From: Gammaproteobacteria bacterium
Lineage (GTDB): Bacteria > Pseudomonadota > Gammaproteobacteria > Steroidobacterales > Steroidobacteraceae
NCBI GenBank assembly: GCA_025359205.1
Contig: JANYHD010000023.1
Location: forward strand, 1 to 64,000
Reading direction: 5' to 3'
DNA: 64,000 nt
The notes below the pieces were generated by a model. That model worked only from the letters and a program-made list of their open reading frames with translations. It did no database searches and was not told the DNA's origin. Each line of letters starts with the position of its first letter. Positions within the stretch are counted from its first letter, which is position 1. This document shows, piece by piece, positions 38,564 through 45,824 of the stretch. The position numbers were made by a program, and so were the translations under genes.

Positions 38564-39451
38564 ATGGCACCTCCACAAGCTGAAACGACCGCCCCCGCGT
38601 CCTCGGCGGATACCGCTGCCTTCAACCTGGTGCGTGAACTGGCCGCCGCGCTGTCGGCTGGCACGGTAGCCCTGCCGAGCTATCCGCAGGTGGCCATCCG
38701 GCTGCAGAAACTCCTGGCCGACGAAGACAGTGATGCCGACCGCCTGGTGCGAGTGCTGGGCGCCGAGCCGGTGCTGGCGGCCCGTGTCACGACTATGGCG
38801 GGAGCCGCCGCGCTGAACCCGGGCGGCCGCAAGATCTCGGATCTGCGCACGGCGATCGTGCTGCTGGGCTTCGATGCGCTGCGCACGACCGCGGCCGCGT
38901 TCGCGATGGTGCAGATCCGCCAGGCCAGCGAGTTCCACAACATTGAAAAACCCATGGCCGCGCTGTGGCGCGAGAGCGTGGCGCGCGCGGCGATGGCCTA
39001 CGTGGTGGCACGCGCCACCGGCAAGTGCCGCCCGGATACGGCGATGCTCGCCGGTATACTCTCTGGCATCGGCAAGCTGTACCTGCTGACACAGATGAGC
39101 CGGCATCCCGAGCTGTTCGAGGACGAGGCGGCCTTTCAAAGCCTGGTGCGCGACTGGCACCCGAGCGTCGCGCAGGCGCTGCTGGAGAGCTGGCAGATGG
39201 CGCCGGAAATCGTCGCAGCTGTCCGCGACTGGCCCACGGTCGACAGCGATCCGCGCCACACGGCCGATCTGGCGGACGTGCTGGCCGCCGCGGACCTGTT
39301 GATCAGCCACGGTGAGGATCCAGAACTGCTGCAGGGACTGCTGGCCGACTCGCGGCCGATGCAGCGCCTGGGACTCAAGGCGGGCTGCGCGGGCCTGCTG
39401 GCCGATTCGGCCGCCGAGCTGGAATCGCTCCGCAAGGCGCTGGGCACCTGA
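38564..39451 (+). CDS. HDOD domain protein
   Basis: Cytosolic HDOD-domain protein (295 aa), a non-enzymatic relative of HD hydrolases often tied to signalling, motility or stress output. The domain runs from about residue 30 (LPSYPQVAIRLQKLLAD) through LVRVLGAEPVLAARV and LRTAIVLLGFDALRTTAAAF to ALLESWQMAPEIVAAV. The region around AMLAGILSGIGKLYLL is where HD enzymes keep a metal-binding HD pair; here it reads SGIGK, so catalysis is not expected. The ATG at 38564 is chosen; the frame is open 60 bp further upstream with no good start. Convergent with dnaE2, 29 bp apart. Confidence 0.87.
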   Translation: MAPPQAETTAPASSADTAAFNLVRELAAALSAGTVALPSYPQVAIRLQKLLADEDSDADRLVRVLGAEPVLAARVTTMAGAAALNPGGRKISDLRTAIVLLGFDALRTTAAAFAMVQIRQASEFHNIEKPMAALWRESVARAAMAYVVARATGKCRPDTAMLAGILSGIGKLYLLTQMSRHPELFEDEAAFQSLVRDWHPSVAQALLESWQMAPEIVAAVRDWPTVDSDPRHTADLADVLAAADLLISHGEDPELLQGLLADSRPMQRLGLKAGCAGLLADSAAELESLRKALGT

Positions 39452-39480
39452 TTGCCCGCTTGGGCACGGTGGCGCGGCCG

Positions 39481-42400
39481 CTAGTGAAAATCGCGCGAAC
39501 GGCGCGCCATCCCCTCAAGCCAGTTTGAACGGTCGTGCAGTGTGCGCGCGACCACGTGCGCGACGCCGTGCTGGTTCTGCAGCGTGCCGTTCACTTCCAG
39601 CAGGCTGGCCGCGAGTGCCGGCGCGCGCTGTGTCTCGAACACCTGCGGCCACAGGATCACGTTGACGATGCCGGTCTCGTCCTCGAGCGAGAGGAAGACC
39701 ACGCCCGAGGCCGTGCCGGGCTGCTGCAGGTGCGTGACCAGGCCGCCCACGCGCACGGGCGCGCCGTCCGGCAGGGCGCGCAGCTCCAGGTTGCTGGATA
39801 GCCCACGCGCGCGCAGCTGCTCGCGCAGCAGGGCGAGCGGATGCTGCGTGGTGCTGAGTGAGAGCTGGCGGTAGTCCGCCATGATCTCCTGGGCCGCGTC
39901 CGGCCGCGGCAGGATCACCGCCGGCTCGGTGGCCGCCTCGAGCGGCAGCGTGCCGGGCGGCGGCTCGGCGCCGAGCGCCAGCCACAGCGCCTCGTGGCGG
40001 TGCGTGCTGAGCGCCCGCAGCGCACCCGCGCCCGCCAGCAGCTGCATGCTGCGCCTCGGCAGGGCCGCGCGCTGCGCCAGGTCAGCGATGCTGTGGAACG
40101 GCCGCACGCTGCGTGCGGCCATGATCCGTTCCGCCTCGGCGCGCGGCAGCGAGCGCACCAGAGCCAGGCCGATGCGGATGGCGGCTGCGCCGCCGGCGGC
40201 GGTTTCCAGCGTGCAGTCCCGCTCGCTGACCAGCACGTCCGGCGGCAGGATGGCGACGCCGTTGCGCCGCGCTTCCTGCACCAGCTGCGCCGGCTGGTAA
40301 AAACCCATCGGCTGGCTGTTGAGGAGCGCGGCGATAAAGGCGGCGGGCTCGTGGCACTTGAGCCAGCAGGAGATATAGGTGAGCAGCGCGAACGAGGCGG
40401 CGTGCGATTCCGGGAAGCCGTATTCGCCAAAGCCAAGGATCTGCCGGTAGATGCCGTTGGCGAAGTCCGCGCTGTAGCCATTGGCCGCCATGCCCGACAG
40501 CAAGCGCTCGCGAAACGGTTCGAGTCCGCCGCGGCGCTTCCATGCCGCCATCGAGCGGCGCAGCTGGTCGGCCTCGCCGGCGGTGAAATTCGCGGCCGCG
40601 ACCGCGATCTGCATCACCTGCTCCTGGAAGATCGGCACGCCGAGCGTGCGCCGCAGCACTTCCGCGAGGGCCGGGCTCGGATAGCTGACCGCGGCCGGAT
40701 TCGCGCGGCGCTGCAGGTAGGGATGCACCATGCCGCCCTGGATGGGGCCTGGGCGGATGATCGCCACCTCGATCACCAGGTCGTAGAAACAGCGCGGTTT
40801 CAGCCGCGGCAGCATGCTCATCTGCGCGCGCGACTCGATCTGGAACACGCCGACGGTCTCAGCGCGGCAGATCATGTCGTAGGTGGCGCGATCCTCGGCG
40901 GGGATGTCCTGCAGGCGCCGCGGCCAGCCGCGCCGCGCGGCGACGAGCGCGAGCGCCTTGCGCACCGCGGTGAGCATGCCGAGCGCCAGCACGTCGACCT
41001 TGAGCAGGCCCAGGGTCTCAAGATCGTCCTTGTCCCACTGGATCACCGTACGCTCAGGCATGGCCGCGTTCTCGATCGGCACCAGTTCGTGGAGCGGTTC
41101 GCCCGAGATCACGAAGCCGCCGACGTGCTGCGAGAGGTGGCGCGGGAAGCCGCGCAGCTCGGCGACCAGTTGGGCGGCGAGCTCTGCGTGCTGCGCACGC
41201 GCGGCAGCGGAGGCCGCCGCCGGCAGCGGGCCCAGCGCGCGTCCGACATCGCGCCGCGCGCTGCGCCCACGGTAGGTGATGACCGTGGCGGCCAGCGCGG
41301 TGCGCTCGCGCCCGTACTTGGCATAGATGTACTGGATCACTTCCTCGCGCCGCTCGTGCTCGAAGTCGACGTCGATGTCGGGCGGCTCGCGCCGCTCGCG
41401 GCTGATGAAGCGTTCGAACAGCAGGCTCATGCGCGCCGGGTCGACCTCGGTGATGCCGAGCGCGTAGCAGACGGCGGAATTGGCGGCCGAGCCGCGGCCC
41501 TGACAGAGGATGCCGCGCGCGCGTGCAAAGGCGACCACGTCGTGCACCGTGAGGAAGAAGTGCTCGTAGCGCAGCTCCGCGATCAGCAGCAGCTCCCGCT
41601 CCAGGAGCGCCGCGACCGCGGCGGGTACCCCGCCAGGCCAGCGTGCGGCCGCGCCCGCCATGGCGAGGCTGCGCAGGTGCGCACCGGCGCTGCTCCCGGC
41701 CGGCACCAGCTCGGCGGGATACTCGTAGTGCAGTTGGCCCAGATCAAAGCCACAGCGTTCGGCAATGGCGATGCTTGCAGCGAGCAATTCTGGGGGATAG
41801 AGGCGCGCGAGCGTCGGCAGCGGTCGCAGGTGCCGCTCGCCGTTGGGGAACACGCGCTCACCCGCTGTCGCGAGCGTGCAGCCGTGGCGGATCGCGGTCA
41901 GCAGGTCCTGCAGCCGGCGGCGGCTGCGCCGGTGCATGTGCACGTCGCCGGCCGCGGTCGCGGGCAGCGCGCATTGCCCGGCCAGCTCCAGGCAATGCGC
42001 CAGGTGGGCGCGATCGCCGCCGCCGCGGTGCAGTTCCACCGCCAGCCAGGCGCGTTCTGCAAAGCGCTCGCGCATGCATCGGCCCTGTGCCAGCGCTGCA
42101 GCCCACGCCATCGCGGTCCGCGCGGGCGGCAGCCACAGCGCGAGGCAGGCATCCAGCCCGTCATCAAGATCCGCCGGCGTGAGTTCGTAGCGGCCCTTGG
42201 CGGCGCGCCGCCGCGCGCGGGTGATGAGCCGGCAGATCTGCGCGTAGGCGCGCTGCTCCGGGGCCAGCAGCACCAGTCGCAGCGCGTCGCTGCAGCGGAA
42301 TTCGGCGCCGACGATCAGCTGCAGCCCGCCTCCGCCGGGCAGTGCGCGCGCGGCCTCCCAGGCCCGCACCACGCCGGCCATCGAGCATTCATCGGTCAGC

Positions 42401-42513
42401 GCCAGCGCGCGGTAGCCAAGCTCGTGCGCGCGCGCCACCAGTTCGGCCGGATGCGAGGCACCACGCAGGAAGCTGAAGTTGCTGAGGCAATGGAGTTCGG
42501 CGTAATCGGTCAT
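39481..42513 (-). CDS. dnaE2: Error-prone DNA polymerase DnaE2 (ImuC)
   Basis: Catalytic subunit of the ImuA-ImuB-DnaE2 mutasome (1010 aa from this start), a C-family polymerase that copies past DNA damage at the cost of mutations. The N-terminal PHP domain begins YAELHCLSNFSFLRGASHP. The catalytic Asp residues are in PPDIDVDFEHERREEV near residue 380 and in LLKVDVLALGMLTAVRKA. Palm and finger landmarks include GFPESHAASFALLTYISCWL. An OB fold near the end (VRVGGLVTHLQQPGTASG) is present; the tau-binding tail of replicative DnaE is not. The ATG at 42513 begins family-typical MTDYAELHCLSNFSF. The start codon lies inside an inverted repeat (see the repeat at 42510). Confidence 0.96.
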   Translation of the reverse strand: MTDYAELHCLSNFSFLRGASHPAELVARAHELGYRALALTDECSMAGVVRAWEAARALPGGGGLQLIVGAEFRCSDALRLVLLAPEQRAYAQICRLITRARRRAAKGRYELTPADLDDGLDACLALWLPPARTAMAWAAALAQGRCMRERFAERAWLAVELHRGGGDRAHLAHCLELAGQCALPATAAGDVHMHRRSRRRLQDLLTAIRHGCTLATAGERVFPNGERHLRPLPTLARLYPPELLAASIAIAERCGFDLGQLHYEYPAELVPAGSSAGAHLRSLAMAGAAARWPGGVPAAVAALLERELLLIAELRYEHFFLTVHDVVAFARARGILCQGRGSAANSAVCYALGITEVDPARMSLLFERFISRERREPPDIDVDFEHERREEVIQYIYAKYGRERTALAATVITYRGRSARRDVGRALGPLPAAASAAARAQHAELAAQLVAELRGFPRHLSQHVGGFVISGEPLHELVPIENAAMPERTVIQWDKDDLETLGLLKVDVLALGMLTAVRKALALVAARRGWPRRLQDIPAEDRATYDMICRAETVGVFQIESRAQMSMLPRLKPRCFYDLVIEVAIIRPGPIQGGMVHPYLQRRANPAAVSYPSPALAEVLRRTLGVPIFQEQVMQIAVAAANFTAGEADQLRRSMAAWKRRGGLEPFRERLLSGMAANGYSADFANGIYRQILGFGEYGFPESHAASFALLTYISCWLKCHEPAAFIAALLNSQPMGFYQPAQLVQEARRNGVAILPPDVLVSERDCTLETAAGGAAAIRIGLALVRSLPRAEAERIMAARSVRPFHSIADLAQRAALPRRSMQLLAGAGALRALSTHRHEALWLALGAEPPPGTLPLEAATEPAVILPRPDAAQEIMADYRQLSLSTTQHPLALLREQLRARGLSSNLELRALPDGAPVRVGGLVTHLQQPGTASGVVFLSLEDETGIVNVILWPQVFETQRAPALAASLLEVNGTLQNQHGVAHVVARTLHDRSNWLEGMARRSRDFH

Positions 42514-42778
42514 GACGCCGCCACGGTCGCGGTCGCGGCCGGATGTGAGCGTCGCCGGAACGTGGTCGGGTGCGCCGCTGCGGGAGAACTTTTTAGCAGG
42601 AAGAGAGAGCAGCGCGCGCAGCGGCGATGCTCGCGCGATCCGCCGCGCGCGGCGCCAGTGGACCTGTGGTACACCATTGCGTCGCACCGGCGCGCGGCTG
42701 GCCCGCGCTTCGCCACCCTCCGACACGTTCCGGCGACGCTCACATCCGGCCGTGACCACGCCCACGGTGACACCATGA
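42510..42778. repeat. Inverted-repeat element 1, between imuB and dnaE2
   Basis: Perfect 29-bp inverted arms lie at 42536-42564 and 42724-42752, starting CGGCCGGATGTGAGCGTCGC on the plus strand of the left arm. Weaker symmetry continues outward: the next 25-27 bp on each side still match at well over half of positions and include the dnaE2 start codon on the left. About 160 bp lie between the arms. The region has no convincing gene. It may be a decayed mobile palindromic element or an inverted duplication of the dnaE2 leader. Confidence 0.85.
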
Positions 42779-42863
42779 TCATCGCGCTGGTGGCGTGCGC
42801 CACGCGCAGCGCGCCGCCCAGGTGGTGCGCGCGTGTAGCCGCCGCGGGTGTGTACGCGTGTCT

Positions 42864-43060
42864 GGATGCGTTCGCATGGTTTCCGGATGTGTCGGAGGCC
42901 GCCGCAGCCCGAGCGAGGCGCGACGCTGCGCTGCGCTGTGCGCTCGCATTGACCTCATGTGCAGTCGCACCCGCGAGGGCAAGGTTCGCCAGCCGTGCGG
43001 CGCATGCGCCGCACGGCTGAAGCGCGGCCGACCACATCCGGAAACCATGCGAGCGCATCC
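42864..43060. repeat. Inverted-repeat element 2, just downstream of imuB
   Basis: Arms of 28 bp at 42864-42891 and 43033-43060 match with one mismatch (left arm begins GGATGCGTTCGCATGG). Inside lies a perfect 28-bp palindrome at 42991-43018 centred on GCGCATGCGC. Both arms contain CCGGATGTG, also present in the arms of element 1. The imuB stop codon is 12 bp away. The layout resembles a small non-autonomous palindromic element; no gene is seen within it. Together with element 1 it fills the 559-bp gap at 42514-43072. Confidence 0.85.
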
Positions 43061-43072
43061 GGGCGCGCATGC

Positions 43073-44392
43073 TCATGACCACAGCCCATGCAGACACCAC
43101 GCGCCACTGCGCAGGTCGTTGTACACCCACAGCTGCGCGCCGTGCTCGCCGCGCGCCAGGTAGTAATCGCGTGCGACGTCGGCGCCGTCCCACCAGCCGC
43201 TCTCGATGCGCTCGGGGCCGGCCAGCAGTTCGCGTGGCATGTCGATGCGGCGCGGTTCCAGCAGCAACCAGCAGGGGCGGTCGGGCGCCTGCGTTGCGGG
43301 CTGTGCAGTGAGTTGCACTGTGAGTTGCGCCGTGGACTGCGCGGCGCGCAGGCGCCAGGCGCGCTCGGGCCGATGATCTGCGCTGCGCTCCAGCGTGCGC
43401 ACCGCGTCGTGGCCGAGGCGCGCGGCAAGCCGGTCGAGCGAGTGCTGGAGCTGCTCGGCCTGTTGCGCCGCGTGTGAAAACATATCGCCTTGCAGCACCA
43501 GCGGCTGCAGCAGTTCGTTGGCCTCGACGCGGAGCCCGTGCACGGGTGCGGCCAGCGTGGTCGCGGCCAGCCGCTCGCGGGCCAGCGCCAGGAACTGCGC
43601 GGCATCGCGGCCGGGCCGGGCGAGGCCGATCGTCAGTTGCGTCGCATCGGCGCGGTGATGTTCGAGGCACAGGCTGTAGCGCTGCACGGCGCGGTCGAGC
43701 GAGCGCAGGTATCCCTGCAGCCCGGCGAGCAGCCGTTGCAGCGGGAACAGCAGCGCCGTGGTGTCGCTGATGGCGCCGGAGAATTCGCAGCGGCTGGCGA
43801 AATGCGCCGGCGCTTGTACGTAGCGCTGCGGTTCGCGCGTGGCGCCACGGAGCCGTTGCAGATACAGGCTGGCGGCGGGGCCAAAGCGCCGTGCGATCGC
43901 AGCCGCGGGGAGCGCCAGCAATGCGCCGATGTGCCGCAGGCCGGCGCCGTGCAGGGCTGCGAGCTGCTCGTCCGGGAGCGAGAGGAACCGGAGCGGGAGC
44001 GGCCCGAGCTGCCGCAGCAGCTGCGCGCGGGTCAGGGCGACGCTGGCGAGCCCGGCGCGCGCCAGGATGGTCGCGCCCTGCGGCGTGGGTGCGATGCCGA
44101 GCCGGAAGCCATAGCCAAGCGGCGTGAGTTCGGTGGCCAGGCGCGCGCGCAGCGCGGTGTGATCGCCGAACAACTGGCGGCTCGCGCCGATCTCGAGCCA
44201 CAGCGCAGCGCCGTGCGCCGCGGCGATGCGCTGTGCATCGTCGCTCCCGGCGCGCGTGCTGACCTGGCTGCTCCATTGCAGCGCCCACAGCGCCAGGGTC
44301 GCGAGCGCTGAGCGCGTGCCGGGCGCAGCGCGTGCGCCGCCGGCCGCGGCCTCAAGCGCAAATTGCGGCAGCAGGATGCATAACCACAGCAT
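43073..44392 (-). CDS. imuB: ImuB, Y-family-like polymerase accessory protein
   Basis: ImuB (439 aa), the hub of the DnaE2 mutasome; related to Y-family polymerases but catalytically dead. The places where active enzymes carry metal-binding acids read LPQFALEAA (instead of a D-x-D motif) and GASRQLFG (instead of SIDE). Finger/palm and little-finger regions follow (LGYGFRLGIAPTPQGATILA; LSLPDEQLAALHGAGLRHIG). QGDMFS near residue 300 resembles the beta-clamp binding motif expected in ImuB. A short Gln/Thr-rich repeat (TAQLTVQLTAQ) and a C-terminal domain ending in WVYNDLRSGAWCLHGLWS close it. Its 5' end overlaps imuA by 41 bp. Confidence 0.93.
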   Translation of the reverse strand: MLWLCILLPQFALEAAAGGARAAPGTRSALATLALWALQWSSQVSTRAGSDDAQRIAAAHGAALWLEIGASRQLFGDHTALRARLATELTPLGYGFRLGIAPTPQGATILARAGLASVALTRAQLLRQLGPLPLRFLSLPDEQLAALHGAGLRHIGALLALPAAAIARRFGPAASLYLQRLRGATREPQRYVQAPAHFASRCEFSGAISDTTALLFPLQRLLAGLQGYLRSLDRAVQRYSLCLEHHRADATQLTIGLARPGRDAAQFLALARERLAATTLAAPVHGLRVEANELLQPLVLQGDMFSHAAQQAEQLQHSLDRLAARLGHDAVRTLERSADHRPERAWRLRAAQSTAQLTVQLTAQPATQAPDRPCWLLLEPRRIDMPRELLAGPERIESGWWDGADVARDYYLARGEHGAQLWVYNDLRSGAWCLHGLWS

Positions 44393-45098
44393 GCGCACGT
44401 CCGCCACGGGCTTTCTGGATTTCGACCTGCAGGCAGCCGGCCACGCTCCGCAATCGCAGTCGCAGCGCCGCGGGCGAGGGCTGTAGTGCCGCGGCCGGCG
44501 GCCGATAGAGCAGGCCGCAGCTGCCGCCGGCCTCGGCCGCGAGCTGGAGCCGCCGCACGCGCCGGTCATCGAGCGATGTGGGCCAGGCGAGCACCGCGCC
44601 GATCGCGGGGCAGCGCAGTGCCTGTTCGATGGCCCACAGCACGGTGCGCGCATCCTGCGCCTGCACGAGCAGGAGACGCTCGAGCGCGAGGCCATGCTGC
44701 GCGAGCGCCGGCGGGTAGGGCAGGCAGGGCGGAGCGATCCACGCCAGGTAGCGTCCCGCGCGGCCAAGCTGCGCGAGCGCCGGCATGAGGAGCGAGAGCT
44801 CGCCGATTCCCTGCGTCTCGGGCATCAGCTCGGTGATCGCCCCCACCGGCCACCCGCCGCCGGGCAGCACCGCATCGAGCTCGGCAAACCCCGTCGGCAG
44901 CGCCACCGGCCGCGCCTGATCGTCGGCGTGGGCGCCCCGCCCCATGCGCTCCAGCCGCGCACGCAACTCATCCCGGTCCAGGCGCGGTGCGGGCTGGCCG
45001 GGGAGCACGTCCGCCAATTTTCCAAAGCGAGTATCGGGGAGCGACGAAAATTGGCGGACGTGCTCCTCGTCCGTCTCATACAACGCCTGTCCCGTCAT
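44352..45098 (-). CDS. imuA: ImuA, SulA/RecA-like mutasome protein, with palindromic N-terminal insertion
   Basis: ImuA (248 aa), the RecA-fold partner of ImuB and DnaE2 in damage-induced mutagenesis. The conserved core begins near residue 68: ALPTGFAELDAVLPGGGWPV, then GAITELMPETQGIGELSLLM and YLAWIAPPCLPYPPALAQHG, ending RLRLRSVAGCLQVEIQKARG. The first ~38 residues are unlike the family: residues 11-33 are encoded by a 65-bp near-complete palindrome (45002-45066) read in frame. The ATG overlaps the lexA stop codon (ATGA), and the 3' end overlaps imuB by 41 bp, so the whole lexA-imuA-imuB set is translationally coupled. Confidence 0.93.
   Translation of the reverse strand: MTGQALYETDEEHVRQFSSLPDTRFGKLADVLPGQPAPRLDRDELRARLERMGRGAHADDQARPVALPTGFAELDAVLPGGGWPVGAITELMPETQGIGELSLLMPALAQLGRAGRYLAWIAPPCLPYPPALAQHGLALERLLLVQAQDARTVLWAIEQALRCPAIGAVLAWPTSLDDRRVRRLQLAAEAGGSCGLLYRPPAAALQPSPAALRLRLRSVAGCLQVEIQKARGGRAHAVVMHPAAAICA
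45002..45066. repeat. 65-bp palindromic element read in frame inside imuA
   Basis: Perfect 21-bp inverted arms at 45002-45022 and 45046-45066 (left arm GGAGCACGTCCGCCAATTTT plus one C) flank a 23-bp loop. It would fold to a strong hairpin in DNA or RNA. It has the look of a REP-type or RPE-type repeat and adds about 22 residues to the ImuA N-terminus without breaking the frame. Confidence 0.92.
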
Positions 45099-45736
45099 GA
45101 CTTGCGTGCCTGGGGCATGCCACTGCGCACGAGCCCGACGACCAGACCCTCGATCACGCAGTGCTGGTGACGCAGGTCGACTTCGATGGGTTGAAAGGCG
45201 GCGTTGGCCGGCTCGAGCCGCAGCAGGTGGCCCTTGCGGCGGTAATACTTGACGGTGGCTTCATCGCCCAGGCGCGCGACGACGATCTGGCCGTTGCTGA
45301 CCTGCGCGGTGCGATGCACGGCGAGGATGTCGCGGTCGTGGATGTCGGCCTCGAGCATGCTCTGGCCGTGCACACGCAGCAGGAAATCGGCGCGCGGGCG
45401 GAACAGCGCCGGATCGAGCAGCAGTTCGTCCTCGACGTTGCCCTGCGCCAGCGTCGGCACGCCCGCCGCCACCCGGCCATAGAGCGCCAGCCGGCGTGTC
45501 AGTGCGAAAGAGGGCTGCAGCAGGCGGATGTTGCGGGCCACGCCGGGTTCGAGCGCGATCAGCCCCTTGAGCGCGAGCGCGCGCAGGTGCTGGTCGATCC
45601 CCTGGCGATTGCGCAGCCCCATGGCGCTGGCGAGATCGGCGCGGGTCGGCGGCCGGCCGTGGCGGCCTAAGTACTGCTCGATCAGTTCCAGCAGCTGGCG
45701 TTGGCGGGGGCTGGGCTCGGTGGTAGCGGCATTCAT
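45095..45736 (-). CDS. lexA: LexA-type SOS repressor
   Basis: LexA-family repressor (213 aa). The N-terminal winged helix runs to about residue 70 (RQRQLLELIEQYLGRHGRPP; LASAMGLRNRQGIDQHLRAL). The self-cleavage site is Ala-Gly in GRVAAGVPTLAQ near 90; the catalytic Ser is in VHGQSMLEADIHDRD near 129 and the Lys in DEATVKYYRRKG near 166. It heads the imuA-imuB-dnaE2 cassette, the arrangement described for LexA2-type repressors. The ATG at 45736 is preferred over one at 45748 because the latter lies inside the palindromic operator. No Shine-Dalgarno is visible, so the transcript may be leaderless or nearly so. It could be the only LexA or a second copy; the window cannot tell. Confidence 0.94.
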   Translation of the reverse strand: MNAATTEPSPRQRQLLELIEQYLGRHGRPPTRADLASAMGLRNRQGIDQHLRALALKGLIALEPGVARNIRLLQPSFALTRRLALYGRVAAGVPTLAQGNVEDELLLDPALFRPRADFLLRVHGQSMLEADIHDRDILAVHRTAQVSNGQIVVARLGDEATVKYYRRKGHLLRLEPANAAFQPIEVDLRHQHCVIEGLVVGLVRSGMPQARKS

Positions 45737-45740
45737 GGTT

Positions 45741-45764
45741 GATACCATACATTTGTCTGGTATC
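45741..45764 (-). promoter_or_regulatory. Predicted LexA operator
   Basis: GATACCA (45741-45747) and TGGTATC (45758-45764) form a perfect 7-bp inverted repeat with a 10-bp spacer; counted as 10-bp arms around ATTT, nine of ten positions pair. It lies 4 bp upstream of the lexA ATG and between the divergent lexA and L,D-transpeptidase genes. It is not the E. coli CTG-N10-CAG box, as expected for cassette-borne LexA proteins. Confidence 0.7.
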
Positions 45765-45824
45765 GATTTAAAGCTGGCAGTTTGTCCGTGCTAGGCTTGC
45801 AGCTGCGGTTTCCCTGTCAAAACA

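Noticed and set aside
39452-39480. Bidirectional terminator between the HDOD gene and dnaE2
   Set aside because: TGCCC-GCTT-GGGCA is a 5-bp hairpin with no T-run on either side; too weak to call.
39994-43020. Very long open frame (over 1000 codons) on the plus strand through dnaE2
   Set aside because: It is antisense to dnaE2, low-complexity in composition and has no domain; long antisense frames are common in GC-rich genes.
42776-43020. Plus-strand ORF with a lipoprotein-like start (MIIALVACA) between imuB and dnaE2
   Set aside because: It begins in the arm of element 1, runs through element 2 and ends in the palindrome; no ribosome binding site and no family resemblance.
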